Counted from the first letter of the stretch, positions 50,636-60,506 are shown. The stretch: 64,000 nt of DNA from Candidatus Merdivicinus intestinigallinarum (GCA_018713335.1 DVOW01000032.1:19816-83815); one strand, 5' to 3'. Program-made: numbers and translations. Notes: generated by a model not told the origin, from the letters alone.

Positions 50636-52417
50636 ATGGCAGAAACAATGCGCGGGCTGAAACGGAGCTGCTACTGCGGCCAGGTTTCCACTGCGGATAT
50701 TGGAAAAGAAATCGTGGTAGGGGGGTTCACCCAGAAGCAGCGGGACAAGGGCGAGCTGGTCTTTATCGACCTGCGGGACCGCACCGGCATCGTCCAGCTG
50801 ATTTTTGACGAGAAATCCGACCGGGGCGTCATTGCCAAGGCAAAAGAGGTCCGCTCCGAGTATGTGCTCATGGCCAAGGGCTTGGTGCGCCGCCGAGAAA
50901 GCGTCAACCACGACATCCCCACCGGCGAGGTGGAGATCTTCGTCACCGAGCTGCGGATCCTCTCCAAAGCCCAGACGCCGCCTTTCCACATCAGCGACGA
51001 AAGCGACACCAACGAGGAGCTGCGGCTGCGCTACCGTTACCTGGACCTGCGCCGGCCTGCTTTGCAGAAAAACCTCATGTTCCGGGCGGAGCTGGCCCGG
51101 GCCGCCCGGGATTATTTCGCGGAAAACGGCTTTATTGAAATCGAAACGCCCATGATGATCAAATCCACCCCGGAAGGCGCCCGGGACTATGTGGTGCCCT
51201 CCCGGGTCCACAACGGCAGCTTTTACGCTCTGCCCCAGTCCCCCCAGATCTACAAGCAGCTGCTGATGATCTCCGGCTTTGACCGGTACATCCAGCTGGC
51301 CCGGTGCTTCCGGGACGAGGACCTGCGGGCGGACCGCCAGCCGGAATTTACCCAGATCGACATGGAAATGTCCTTTGTGGACATGGAGGACGTGCTGGAT
51401 ATGGGCGAAGGCTTTGTCCGGTACATTATGAAACGCCTGAAAAACATTGACATCACCGAGCCCCTGCCCCGCCTGACCTATAAAGACGCCATGGAACGGT
51501 ACGGCTCCGACAAGCCGGACATCCGCTACGGCATGGAGATTACCGACCTGTCCGACCTGGTGAAAGACTGCGGCTTCTCCGTCTTCGCTTCCGCGGTGGA
51601 AAACGGCGGCAGCGTCCGGGGCATCACGGTGAAAAACGGCGCGTCCGTTTATACCCGCAAGGAAATCGACAAATTGACCGAGCACGCCAAGGGCATCGGG
51701 GCCAAGGGCCTGGCTTGGGTACGCTGGGTGGATGAGAAACCCGCCTGCTCTTTCGCCAAATTCATGAGCGAGGAAGAACTGGCCGCCATCCTGGCCCGCA
51801 TGGGCTGCGAAAAGGGCGACGTGGCCCTGATCGTGGCGGACAAGGACCGGGTGACACTGCCTGTTTTGGGCGCTCTGCGGCAGATCTGCGCCAAACGCAT
51901 GGACATCATCCCCGAAGGCTACGCCTTCCTGTGGATCACCGAGTTCCCCTTCTTCGAGTGGGACGACGAGTCCCAGACCTGGGTCGCTATGCACCATCCC
52001 TTCACCATGCCCATGGACGAGTGCCTGGGCTCCCTGGAATCCGACCCCGATTCTGTCCGGGCCAAAGCTTACGACCTGGTACTCAACGGCATCGAGCTGT
52101 GCAGCGGCTCCATCCGCATCACCGACTACGAGCTTCAGCAGAAGATGTTTGAGCTGTTAGGGCTTACGGATGAGGAAATCGAGGCCAAATTCGGCTTCTT
52201 AGTGGAAGCGTACAAATACGGCGCGCCGCCTCACGGCGGATTGGGCCTTGGCCTGGACCGGTTGGCCATGCTGCTGTGCGGCGCCGACAACATCCGGGAC
52301 GTCACCGCTTTCCCCAAGGTGCAGAACGCCAGCGAGCTCATGAGTGGCTGCCCTGCTCCCATCGACTTCAAACAGCTGGAGGAACTTGGGATTTCCGTAA
52401 CCAAAACAGAAGAATAA
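50636..52417 (+). CDS. aspS: Aspartyl-tRNA synthetase
   Basis: Charges tRNA-Asp. The N-terminal OB domain (VVGGFTQKQRDKGELVFIDLRDRTGIVQLIFDE) is followed by the class II core with motif 2 ARCFRDEDLRADRQPEFTQIDMEMSF and motif 3 GLGLGLDRLAMLL, and a bacterial GAD insertion. Taking the second ATG gives 593 residues; ATG 50624 would add four. RBS is weak. It lies 13-25 bases after the HisRS-like gene and is probably translated with it. Confidence 0.95.
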   Translation: MAETMRGLKRSCYCGQVSTADIGKEIVVGGFTQKQRDKGELVFIDLRDRTGIVQLIFDEKSDRGVIAKAKEVRSEYVLMAKGLVRRRESVNHDIPTGEVEIFVTELRILSKAQTPPFHISDESDTNEELRLRYRYLDLRRPALQKNLMFRAELARAARDYFAENGFIEIETPMMIKSTPEGARDYVVPSRVHNGSFYALPQSPQIYKQLLMISGFDRYIQLARCFRDEDLRADRQPEFTQIDMEMSFVDMEDVLDMGEGFVRYIMKRLKNIDITEPLPRLTYKDAMERYGSDKPDIRYGMEITDLSDLVKDCGFSVFASAVENGGSVRGITVKNGASVYTRKEIDKLTEHAKGIGAKGLAWVRWVDEKPACSFAKFMSEEELAAILARMGCEKGDVALIVADKDRVTLPVLGALRQICAKRMDIIPEGYAFLWITEFPFFEWDDESQTWVAMHHPFTMPMDECLGSLESDPDSVRAKAYDLVLNGIELCSGSIRITDYELQQKMFELLGLTDEEIEAKFGFLVEAYKYGAPPHGGLGLGLDRLAMLLCGADNIRDVTAFPKVQNASELMSGCPAPIDFKQLEELGISVTKTEE

Positions 52418-52430
52418 TTCCGCCCGGCGC

Positions 52431-52459
52431 TTGACCTGCCGGAGCAATGGGGTTATAAT
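52431..52459 (+). promoter_or_regulatory. Promoter of pduL
   Basis: TTGACC (52431-52436), 17 bases, TATAAT (52454-52459). Confidence 0.8.
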
Positions 52460-52495
52460 GGATAATAGAGTCAATTTTGTGGGAGGATTATCAAA

Positions 52496-53068
52496 ATGAG
52501 TACTTTTATTGTCGAAACATCTGCAAGACACGTTCATGTCACCAAAGAGGCGCTGGAGGTCCTGTTCGGGGCCGGCGCTACCCTGACCAATAAAAAAGAC
52601 CTTTCCCAGCCCGGCCAGTTCGCCTGCGAGGAAAAGGTCACCGTTGTGGGCCCCAAAGGCCAGCTGAAGGCTTCCATCCTGGGGCCGGAGCGCAAGGACT
52701 GCCAGGTGGAGCTGAGCGCCACCGACGCCCGTTCCATCGGCGTCACCGCCCCTGTCCGGGAATCCGGCGACATCGCTGGTTCCGCCGGCTGCAAGCTGGT
52801 CGGCCCCTGCGGCGAAGTTGAGCTTTCCGAGGGCGTCATCATCGCCAAACGGCACATCCACCTGACCCCTGCCGACGCAGAGGAACTGGGCGTTTCCGAC
52901 AAGGAAGTGGTCTGGGTCCGGGTCAACACCGAGGACCGCAGCCTGATCTTCGGCGACGTGGTCTGCCGGGTCAGCGAGAAATTCGCCCGCGCCATGCACA
53001 TCGACACCGACGAGTCCAACGCGGCTGGCTGCAAAGGCGCTGTAAACGGCGAGATCATCCGGCTGTAA
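52496..53068 (+). CDS. pduL: Phosphate propanoyltransferase PduL
   Basis: Zinc enzyme that swaps CoA and phosphate on short acyl groups, feeding acetate or propionate formation. The two metal-binding parts are SARHVHVTKEALEVLFG and IIAKRHIHLTPADAEELGV. There is no N-terminal encapsulation peptide as in microcompartment PduL, so it likely acts in the open cytosol in place of Pta. Length 190 residues. It stands alone between a good promoter and a strong terminator. Confidence 0.93.
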   Translation: MSTFIVETSARHVHVTKEALEVLFGAGATLTNKKDLSQPGQFACEEKVTVVGPKGQLKASILGPERKDCQVELSATDARSIGVTAPVRESGDIAGSAGCKLVGPCGEVELSEGVIIAKRHIHLTPADAEELGVSDKEVVWVRVNTEDRSLIFGDVVCRVSEKFARAMHIDTDESNAAGCKGAVNGEIIRL

Positions 53069-53080
53069 TATTAGACATCA

Positions 53081-53115
53081 AACACGGAGGCAGGATCCTG
53101 CTTCCGTGTTTTTTT
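53081..53115 (+). terminator. Terminator of pduL
   Basis: AACACGGAgGCAGGATCCTGCtTCCGTGTT then TTTTTTT. Confidence 0.92.
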
Positions 53116-53180
53116 AAAAAAATTGGTAGAAATTAAAAAAAACAGAAAGATTCTACACGAACTTTCCGGTATCTGTGTTG

Positions 53181-53186
53181 TATAAT
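53181..53186 (+). promoter_or_regulatory. Probable -10 of the alpha-mannosidase promoter
   Basis: TTGTATAATAAG has TATAAT at 53181-53186; the -35 is poor, which suggests an activator. A GC hairpin (CTGCGCC..GGGGCAG type, about 53205-53243) lies in the leader. Confidence 0.45.
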
Positions 53187-53275
53187 AAGATGAAATATCA
53201 TGAAAAACTGCGCCGCGGCAGGCATTCCTGCCCGGGGCAGCGCACACAAACGACAGGTTATGGGAGATGATCGAA

Positions 53276-56200
53276 ATGAAAATGGCGCCGGAATGGCACG
53301 ACCGGTTGCGGCACTGGATTGCCACGCTGGAGAAAGATTTTTATCAGCCTTTGGGCGAGATTTCCTTTGAGGGGCTTTGCACCTATGAGCACTTCAAGCC
53401 GGAAGACGCGGCAAAGCTGCCCGGCTACGCGCCGGTACCCGAAGGGACCGTCTGGGGCAATGAATGGGAATATATGTGGCTGAAGGGCACTGTCACCCTG
53501 CCTCCGGAAGCGGAAGGCAAGATGATCGTAATGGACCTGAACCCCGGCGGCGAAACCACCCTTTTTGTCAACGGGAAGGCCTTCGGCACCTGCCGGGCCG
53601 ACTGGGTCTCCATTCCCCACCACTTTATGGAGGACAACATCCTCACCGAGAACGCCAAAGCCGGCGACCGGTTCGACATCCTGGCGGAGGCTTACGCCGG
53701 TCATTTCTTCCCCAATGGGAAGATCGCCTACTGCGGAACCGGCCCTGTGCTGCCCGGCAGCTATCAGGACCCCAAAGCCGGGAAGCTGCGGACGGCTATG
53801 GGCAAAAACACCTACGGCGTGTGGAACGAGGACGCCTATCAGCTTTGGATGGACGTGAAAACCCTGGCGGAGGTCATGGAGTGCCTGCCGGACAGCAGTC
53901 TGCGGGCCGCGAAAATCGCCAAGGCATTGCAGAGCTTTACCCTGACCGTAGATTTTGAGCAGCCCCTGGAAGGCCGGGTCGCCGACTACAAAAAGGGCCG
54001 GGAAGTCCTGAAAGACGCCCTTTCCTGCGTCAACGGCAGCACCGCCCCCACCTTCTACGGCATCGGCAACGCCCATCTGGACGTGGTGTGGCTGTGGCCC
54101 CTGGCTGAAACCGAACGGAAGGTGGCCCGGACCTTTGCCGCCCAGCTGCGGCTCATCGAAAAATATCCCGGCTATAAGTTCCTCCAGAGCCAGCCCCAGA
54201 CCTACGCCTTCTGCCAGGAATATTATCCGGAGCTGTTCGAGCGCATCAAAGCGGCCATCAAAACCGGCGGCTGGATCGCGGAAGGCGGCATGTGGGTGGA
54301 ACCGGACACCAATATGACCTCCGGCGAATCCCTGGTGCGCCAGCTGGTCCACGGTATGCGGTACTTCAAAAACGAACTGGGCGTGGACTGCGAGATCCTC
54401 TGGCTGCCCGATACCTTCGGCTATACAGCGGCCCTGCCCCAGATTTTAAAGAGCTGCGGCATCAAGTACCTGGTGACCCAGAAGATCTTCTGGAGCTACA
54501 ACGGCGGCGACCAGTTCCCCTACCACTACTTCACCTGGCAGGGCATGGACGGCAGCGAGATTGTTTCCTACCTGCCCACCAACTACACCTATACCACCAA
54601 CCCCAAACAGCTCATTGACGTTTGGGACAACCGGGTCCAGAAGGACGGCCTGGACAAATTCCTGCTGCCTTACGGCTACGGCGACGGCGGCGGTGGTCCC
54701 AGCCGGGATTACATCGAGTTCGCCCTGCGGGAACAGGATTTGGAAGGCTGCCCCAAACTTGAAATGGCCCATCCCAGCAAGATCTTCGAGGACCTGGAAG
54801 CGGAAGGCGGCCCGGAGAACACCTATGTGGGCGAGCTTTATTTCGCCTGCCACCGGGGCGTTTACACCAGCCAGGCTTCGGTGAAAAAAGGCAACCGGAA
54901 ATCCGAGCTGGCTCTCCGGGAGGCCGAAATGTGGGGCTCCCTGGCCATGCAGAACGGCTTTGCGTTCCCTTATGCGGAATGGGACGCCGACTGGAAAAAG
55001 GTGCTCTTGAACCAGTTCCACGATATCCTGCCCGGATCCTCCATTGCGGCGGTCTACAAAAAGGCCAAGGAGCTGCATGACGAGGTTATCGCGTCCGGGA
55101 CCGCCCTGGCCAACACTGCGGCTGGCTCCATTGCCGGCAGCGGCAAGGATGAGCTGGTCTTCAACTCCCTGTCCTGGGACCGGGACGCTGTAGTGAAAAA
55201 AGCCGACGGCAGCTACGCCCGGGTGACCATCCCCGCCTGCGGCTATGCGCCTGCTGAAGATAACGGCCTTGCTTCCGAAGAAGCAGTCCATGTTTCCGTC
55301 ACCGCGGAAGGCGCTGTGCTGGAAAACAGCAAGGTGCGGGCCGTTTTGGATGCAAACGGCGAGATGACCTCCTTTGTCCTCAAGGAAAGCGGCCGGGAAT
55401 TTGCCGCCGGCAGCATGAACCGCCTGCTCCTTTACAAGGATGTGCCCCGTGTGTTCGACGCCTGGGACATCGACAGCCCCTATGAGCAGCAGTTTGTGGA
55501 AAGCGGCCGCTGCACCGGCATCCGCCTTGTGGAGGACAACCCCTACCGCTGCGCTGTGGAAATCAGCCGCGAAATCGGCAATTCCACCTTCACCCAGATT
55601 GTTTCCCTGGAAAGCGGCGCCATCCGGGTGGAATTCGACACCACTGTCCAGTGGCACGAGCTGCACCGCCTCCTGAAGGTCAGCTTCCCGGTGGATGTGA
55701 CTGCCACCGAAGCGGTGAACGAGATGCAGTTCGGCTATGTGAAACGGCCCACCCACCGTTCCCGGGCTTACGAGAAGGACCGTTTCGAGGTCTGCAACCA
55801 CCGCTACACCGCCCTTTGCGATGAGGGCCACGGTGCGGCTGTGCTGAACGACTGCAAATACGGCGTCAGCATGCTGGGCAACGCCATCAACCTGACCCTG
55901 CTGCGGGCCGCCGCCTCCCCGGAAATGGCTGCGGACAACGGCACCCATCATTTCACCTACGCCTTTACCGCCTGGGAGGGTAGCCTCCTGGACAGCCCCG
56001 TTGTGGAACAGGGCTACGAGCTGAACGTTCCCCCCATGCTGGTGTCCGGCCAGGCCGGTTCTCGGAGCTTCTTCTCCCTGGACGGCGCGCCCAACGTAGT
56101 GCTGGATACGGTAAAACCCGCGGAGGACCAAAGCGGCGACCTGATCCTGCGTCTGTACGAAAGCAAGCACGCGGACAGCGGCTGCACCCTGCGCTGGGAT

Positions 56201-56341
56201 CTGCCGGTTGAAGCGGCATGCACCTGCAATATGCTGGAAGCAGCGGACAGCTGCCAGGCTTTGGCAGTGGAAGGAAACGGCGTCAAGCTGCATTTCCGTC
56301 CCTTTGAGGTGAAAACGATCCGCCTCCATTTGGCAAAATAA
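53276..56341 (+). CDS. GH38 alpha-mannosidase
   Basis: Removes alpha-linked mannose from glycans. The zinc-binding GNAHLDVVWLWPLAETERK opens the catalytic domain, the nucleophile aspartate lies in EILWLPDTFGYTAALPQIL, and the zinc histidine in LLNQFHDILPGSSI. An N-terminal ~250-residue beta domain (GTVTLPPEAEGKMIVMDLNPGGETTLFVNGKAFG) and a C-terminal beta domain complete the ~1000-residue form. ATG 53276 is taken because GGGAG would overlap the track start at 53267; this gives 1021 residues. There is no signal peptide, so it should act on imported oligosaccharides. It has its own terminator and may not be cotranscribed with the following transporter. Confidence 0.93.
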   Translation: MKMAPEWHDRLRHWIATLEKDFYQPLGEISFEGLCTYEHFKPEDAAKLPGYAPVPEGTVWGNEWEYMWLKGTVTLPPEAEGKMIVMDLNPGGETTLFVNGKAFGTCRADWVSIPHHFMEDNILTENAKAGDRFDILAEAYAGHFFPNGKIAYCGTGPVLPGSYQDPKAGKLRTAMGKNTYGVWNEDAYQLWMDVKTLAEVMECLPDSSLRAAKIAKALQSFTLTVDFEQPLEGRVADYKKGREVLKDALSCVNGSTAPTFYGIGNAHLDVVWLWPLAETERKVARTFAAQLRLIEKYPGYKFLQSQPQTYAFCQEYYPELFERIKAAIKTGGWIAEGGMWVEPDTNMTSGESLVRQLVHGMRYFKNELGVDCEILWLPDTFGYTAALPQILKSCGIKYLVTQKIFWSYNGGDQFPYHYFTWQGMDGSEIVSYLPTNYTYTTNPKQLIDVWDNRVQKDGLDKFLLPYGYGDGGGGPSRDYIEFALREQDLEGCPKLEMAHPSKIFEDLEAEGGPENTYVGELYFACHRGVYTSQASVKKGNRKSELALREAEMWGSLAMQNGFAFPYAEWDADWKKVLLNQFHDILPGSSIAAVYKKAKELHDEVIASGTALANTAAGSIAGSGKDELVFNSLSWDRDAVVKKADGSYARVTIPACGYAPAEDNGLASEEAVHVSVTAEGAVLENSKVRAVLDANGEMTSFVLKESGREFAAGSMNRLLLYKDVPRVFDAWDIDSPYEQQFVESGRCTGIRLVEDNPYRCAVEISREIGNSTFTQIVSLESGAIRVEFDTTVQWHELHRLLKVSFPVDVTATEAVNEMQFGYVKRPTHRSRAYEKDRFEVCNHRYTALCDEGHGAAVLNDCKYGVSMLGNAINLTLLRAAASPEMAADNGTHHFTYAFTAWEGSLLDSPVVEQGYELNVPPMLVSGQAGSRSFFSLDGAPNVVLDTVKPAEDQSGDLILRLYESKHADSGCTLRWDLPVEAACTCNMLEAADSCQALAVEGNGVKLHFRPFEVKTIRLHLAK

Positions 56342-56357
56342 AAGTTTCTTATCGGAT

Positions 56358-56385
56358 AAGCCCCTGGCAGCAGGGGCTTATTTTC
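56358..56385 (+). terminator. Terminator of the alpha-mannosidase gene
   Basis: TAAGCCCCTG-GCAG-CAGGGGCTTA then TTTT. Confidence 0.88.
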
Positions 56386-56705
56386 CTATCCGGATATTTT
56401 TTTCAGCGGGATTTTACCGTTTTTTGCGTTTCATTATCCAAAAGCCTTCGGAAAACCATCTTGCTGCGTGAAAAAACCTCCCGTTCAAGCATAAAATGGG
56501 GCGGGTATTTAGAAGCTGCCTGTGTTTTCTGTAAATTTTTTGCGTATGGAAAATCCAAGGAGGCAGGCCGGACGGCGAAAGCCTGCACGGTTTGCATAAA
56601 TTATCAAAAGGAAATAAAAAGGAACTATACGGGATGACTCCGGAAAGGCGGCCTTGGCGGAAAGGGGCAATGGAAAACGTTGCCGGGATTTTACAGAGAT
56701 GTGAT

Positions 56706-56734
56706 TTTTGGGGAATACCGTCCTGTGGTATAGT
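56706..56734 (+). promoter_or_regulatory. Promoter of the GDPD-ABC operon
   Basis: TTTTGG (56706-56711), 17 bases, TATAGT (56729-56734). Confidence 0.55.
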
Positions 56735-56761
56735 AAATCATGACGAAAGGATGAAGAAAAT

Positions 56762-57478
56762 ATGATGAAAGGTGAACGTTACGGGAGCTGCAAATGGATC
56801 ACAGCCCATTCCGGGTGCGAGGGCAAGCCGGACAATTCCGAGGCCCACATCCGGGCGGCGGCTGCCAGCGGCGCAGATGTGCTGGAGGTGGATATCCGGC
56901 GGGTGCAGGGGAAATTACTGCTGACCCACAACGAGCCGGAGGACCCGGAAAGCTGCGTGCCCCTGAGGGAATGCTTCCGGCTGGTGAAGGAGCTGTCCGG
57001 ACAGATGCGGATCAACTGCGACTTGAAGCATGAGGGGCTGGAACAGGACGTCCTGGCCTTAGCTGAGGAGGAAAACATGCAGGGCCGGATCATCTTCACC
57101 GGAACAGTGGAGCCGGAGCTTCTGAAAACCATGCCGGAATGGGTCATGGTTTCCATGAACGTGGAAAACCTGCTGCCCGGCGTTTATGAAGGGGCGGAAG
57201 CCCGGGGGGAGCTCCGGATGACGGAGGAGGAAGAGAACCTCCTGCTGGAAAAAGCCCGCCAATACGGCATTACCTCCCTGAACATGAATTACCGTTTCTT
57301 TCACAAGGGCCTTTGGCAGAAAATGGCGGACGCCGGCATTGCCTTCTCTTTGTGGACGGCCAATGACCAGGAAACCATCCGGAACCTGCTGGCCTATGAT
57401 TTGGAAAACCTCACCACCCGGATGCCGGTGTTTGCCTGCCGGGTGCGGGAGGAACTGGAAAGGAGTCCCGTAAAATGA
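56762..57478 (+). CDS. Atypical glycerophosphodiester phosphodiesterase family protein
   Basis: A 238-residue GDPD barrel. The usual HRG...PENT is AHSG...PDNS here, EVDIR is kept, and the second catalytic motif is LTHNEP instead of HDxxL. Both catalytic histidines and the metal acids of E-x-D survive, but the arginine beside the first histidine is serine and the HD is HN. Activity may therefore be changed or aimed at a different phosphodiester. First gene of an ABC-transporter operon; overlaps the permease gene by four bases (ATGA). Confidence 0.8.
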   Translation: MMKGERYGSCKWITAHSGCEGKPDNSEAHIRAAAASGADVLEVDIRRVQGKLLLTHNEPEDPESCVPLRECFRLVKELSGQMRINCDLKHEGLEQDVLALAEEENMQGRIIFTGTVEPELLKTMPEWVMVSMNVENLLPGVYEGAEARGELRMTEEEENLLLEKARQYGITSLNMNYRFFHKGLWQKMADAGIAFSLWTANDQETIRNLLAYDLENLTTRMPVFACRVREELERSPVK

Positions 57479-58314
57479 AGATCCCCACCCCCCGCAGCCT
57501 GTACTACGGCCTGGGAAAAGCAAACTTTATCCAGTACATTATCTTCGCCGTTTTTCTGCTGTTTTTTTACCTGCCTTTGGCGAATCTAATGATGCTGGCC
57601 TTTGGGAACAAGTACGAAATGCCGGCCGTTATCCCTCAGGAATTCGGCCTCAAGTGGTGGAAATTCGTGTTCCAGCAGAGCAGCCTGGTTTCCTCCATTT
57701 TCACCTCCTTTGTACTGGCCATCATCGTGACCGCAGTATCCCTTCTGATCTGCGTCCCGGCGGCCTATGCCCTGGCCCGGTTCGATTTCCCGGGAAAAGG
57801 AGTGTTCCAGTTTTCGTTCCTGTTCAGCAATGCCTTCCCCAAAATGGGCCTTTATATCGCCATCGCCATTGTGTACTACAAGCTGAACCTGATGGGCACC
57901 TGGCTGGGCGTTATCCTGCTCCACGTCATAAACACCATGATGTTTATGACCTGGATCCCCATGGGGGCTTTCCGCAGCGTACACAGGCAGCAGGAGGAAT
58001 CTGCGAGGGATGTGGGTGCGGGACCCTTCCGCACCTTCTTAAAGATCACCTTTCCCCTGGCCCTGCCCGGTATTACCGTAGCGTCCATCTTCACCTTCTT
58101 GGCCTCCATCGAGGAGGCCCAAGGGACCCTGATGGTGGGCTTCCCGGATATCAAGACCGTGCCGGTGGAGCTGTACGGCATCATTATGCAGTACCCCACT
58201 ACCGCGGGCCCGGTGCTGTCCTTTATCCTGCTGATCCCCGCCCTGCTGATCCTGATCCTGGGCCGCAAATATATCAGCGTGGACGCCATTTCCAAAGGCT
58301 ACAACCTGCATTAA
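57475..58314 (+). CDS. ABC transporter permease (PotC/PhnV-like)
   Basis: A 279-residue protein with about six membrane spans and the cytoplasmic EAA loop ESARDVGAGPFRTFLKITFPLALPGI that docks on the ATPase. It belongs to the spermidine/putrescine, thiamine, iron and aminoethylphosphonate permease group. Pairs with the permease at 60507. Overlaps the first GDPD gene and is followed by the ATPase after 12 bases. Confidence 0.9.
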   Translation: MKIPTPRSLYYGLGKANFIQYIIFAVFLLFFYLPLANLMMLAFGNKYEMPAVIPQEFGLKWWKFVFQQSSLVSSIFTSFVLAIIVTAVSLLICVPAAYALARFDFPGKGVFQFSFLFSNAFPKMGLYIAIAIVYYKLNLMGTWLGVILLHVINTMMFMTWIPMGAFRSVHRQQEESARDVGAGPFRTFLKITFPLALPGITVASIFTFLASIEEAQGTLMVGFPDIKTVPVELYGIIMQYPTTAGPVLSFILLIPALLILILGRKYISVDAISKGYNLH

Positions 58315-58326
58315 AGGAGAATCGTG

Positions 58327-59334
58327 ATGACCGAGTATAAACCGCAATCAGACAGCGTAAAACTGCGCATTTCAAACATGACCAAGCGTTACCACAACGG
58401 CGACGGTGTTTCTGACATCGACCTGGATGTAAGAGAAGGGGAGATTGTCACCCTTTTAGGCCCGTCCGGCTGCGGAAAATCCACCATCCTCCGGACTATC
58501 GGCGGATTCATCGGGGTGGACAAAGGGGAGATCCTCATCGACGGCAAGCCGGTCCAGCACCTTCCCCCGGAAAAACGCCCCACCGCCATGGTGTTCCAGA
58601 GCTATAACCTCTGGCCCCACATGACCATCTACGACAACCTGGCCTTTGGGCTGCAAATCAAGAAAATGCCCAAAAAGGAAATCGCCGCCCGCATTGACAA
58701 AATGCTCCGGCTGGTCCACATGGAAGGCCACGAGAAAAAATACCCCACCCAGCTGTCCGGCGGCCAGCAGCAGCGTGTCGCCATTGCCAGGGCCCTTTTG
58801 CTGGAGCCCTCCGTCCTGCTCCTGGACGAGCCCTTCTCCGCCTTGGACGCCAAGATCCGCGCCCAGATGCGGGAGGAACTGAAGCGCATCCAGCAGGAGC
58901 TGAAAATCACCGTGGTATTCGTCACCCACGACCAGGAGGAGGCTATGGCCCTTTCCGACCGGATCGTGGTCATGAATAAAGGGGTCATTGAACAGGTAGG
59001 GGGGCCGACGGAAATCTACGACTGCCCCAAGACCCGCTATGTGGCGTCCTTTATCGGGGAAATGAACTTCCTCCCCGGTGAAAACGGCACGGAGATCGCC
59101 GTGCGGCCGGAGGATATCTGGCTAGACGACGCCATGGAGCCGGAGCTGAGCGCGGTGGTCCGCACCATTATGCCTCTGGGGCATTACACCAAGGTGGGGC
59201 TGGAAGCCGGGGAGCATTTCCTCCGGGCTTACGTCCCCAAAACCGACGCCGCGTCCCTGCGGGTCAACGATACCGTTTCCCTTACGTTCCACAAAAAATA
59301 TGTTTATAACCAAGATGGAGGTCTCATGCAATGA
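58327..59334 (+). CDS. ABC transporter ATP-binding protein (PotA/UgpC-like)
   Basis: Walker A GPSGCGKST, Q-loop FQSYNLWPHMT, signature LSGGQQQRVAIARALL, Walker B VLLLDEP and H-loop VTHDQEE are all present. A C-terminal TOBE-like regulatory domain follows (EIAVRPEDIWLDD...). ATG 58327 is preferred to GTG 58324 because AAAGGAG lies seven bases upstream. Length 335 residues. Overlaps the binding-protein gene by four bases. Confidence 0.93.
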   Translation: MTEYKPQSDSVKLRISNMTKRYHNGDGVSDIDLDVREGEIVTLLGPSGCGKSTILRTIGGFIGVDKGEILIDGKPVQHLPPEKRPTAMVFQSYNLWPHMTIYDNLAFGLQIKKMPKKEIAARIDKMLRLVHMEGHEKKYPTQLSGGQQQRVAIARALLLEPSVLLLDEPFSALDAKIRAQMREELKRIQQELKITVVFVTHDQEEAMALSDRIVVMNKGVIEQVGGPTEIYDCPKTRYVASFIGEMNFLPGENGTEIAVRPEDIWLDDAMEPELSAVVRTIMPLGHYTKVGLEAGEHFLRAYVPKTDAASLRVNDTVSLTFHKKYVYNQDGGLMQ

Positions 59335-60482
59335 AAATCGCAGGAAAATTGATGCTGGGTATGATCGCGGGCGCTATGGCCATTGCCAGCCTGACTAGCT
59401 GCACCACCGCTTCTTCCGCGGCGGACGACGGAAAAACTTTCACCATCTGGGCCAGCGGCTCCGATAATGTCAAGGTACAGTTCGAGCAGCAGGTAGCCAA
59501 ATTTAACGAGATCCAGGACGAATATGAAGCGGAGCTTCAGTTCATCACTTCCGGGACAGGGGCGGAAAGCCTTTCTTCCCGCCTGATCGCGGCTTACCAG
59601 AGTGGACAGACCAATACGGATTACGATTTGGTGGAGGCCAGCGATTCTGAGGTCATCAATTATCTGAACCAGTGCGGCGAGGACTTCTTTGTAGAAGCGG
59701 ACACCGCATCTATGGAAAATTACAGCAACTTGCAGTACCAGCCTTCCGTGGGTCAGGAATATTATATTCCTTACCGGGGCACCACGGTCCTGCTGGCCTA
59801 TAACAGCGACACCGTTCCCAATCCCCCCACTACCGCTGAGGAGCTTTACCAGTGGATCCAGGACAACCCCGGCCGGTTCGCCTACAATACCCCCGGATCC
59901 GGCGGCGCGGGCAGTTCCTTTGTCCAGACGTCCATTTATAACTTCCTGCCGGAAGAGGCGCTGAGCTCCCCCGACGAAGTATGGGCGGAGGAATGGGATC
60001 AGGGCTTTGAACTGCTGGAAAGCCTGCACCCGTACATGTACCAGTCCGCGGGCAAGGTAGTTTACCCCAACAAGAACCAGGGCACCCTGGACCTTCTGGC
60101 CAACTTTGAGATCGACATGTGCCCCGCTTGGGCGGATATGGTCATCTCCCAGAAAATGCAGGGGACCATGCCGGAGAGCATCCAGCTGGTCCAGATCGAC
60201 CCGGCCTTTACCGGCAATCTTTGCGGCTTTATCGCTCCTTCCTTCGGTACGAACCACGAGGGCGCTCAGGCGTTTATGGACTACATGCTTTCTCCGGACG
60301 CCCAGAATATCGCCCTGGAATCCATGGCGGCCCTGCCGGTCATCGATTTCTCCCTGCTGGATCAGGAGCTGGTGAAAAACATCGAAACCTTGAATATCAG
60401 CGAGTTCCGCAGCTCCAGCATCGGCGACCTGGGCACCCAGATCAACGAGCGCTGGGACCGGGAAATCGCAACTTTAGGCTGA
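59331..60482 (+). CDS. Lipoprotein substrate-binding protein of the ABC importer
   Basis: A lipoprotein signal (MKIAGKLMLGMIAGAMAIASLTSC) with lipobox LTSC places it outside the membrane. The mature part (FTIWASGSDNVKVQFEQQVAKFNEIQDEYEAELQFITSGTGAESLSSRLIAAYQSG ... YIPYRGTTVLLAYNSDTVPNPPTTAEELYQWIQ) is of the iron/thiamine/polyamine/aminoethylphosphonate binding fold (family 1-like). Ligand not determined; the GDPDs beside it suggest a phosphodiester or phosphonate. Confidence 0.9.
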   Translation: MKIAGKLMLGMIAGAMAIASLTSCTTASSAADDGKTFTIWASGSDNVKVQFEQQVAKFNEIQDEYEAELQFITSGTGAESLSSRLIAAYQSGQTNTDYDLVEASDSEVINYLNQCGEDFFVEADTASMENYSNLQYQPSVGQEYYIPYRGTTVLLAYNSDTVPNPPTTAEELYQWIQDNPGRFAYNTPGSGGAGSSFVQTSIYNFLPEEALSSPDEVWAEEWDQGFELLESLHPYMYQSAGKVVYPNKNQGTLDLLANFEIDMCPAWADMVISQKMQGTMPESIQLVQIDPAFTGNLCGFIAPSFGTNHEGAQAFMDYMLSPDAQNIALESMAALPVIDFSLLDQELVKNIETLNISEFRSSSIGDLGTQINERWDREIATLG

Positions 60483-60506
60483 TCGCTGGCGGAAAGGAAC
60501 CGGATT

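Larger units (their letters stand above)
56342..56761. other. 420-base intergenic region between alpha-mannosidase and the GDPD-ABC operon
   Basis: Holds a terminator at the left end and a promoter at the right end. The 64-aa minus ORF at 56403-56597 has no ribosome-binding site or recognisable domain. Apart from an AT-rich centre I see nothing else. Confidence 0.6.

Noticed and set aside
56403-56597. 64-aa minus ORF in the gap after the alpha-mannosidase
   Set aside because: No RBS, no domain, no partner gene; composition fits noncoding DNA.
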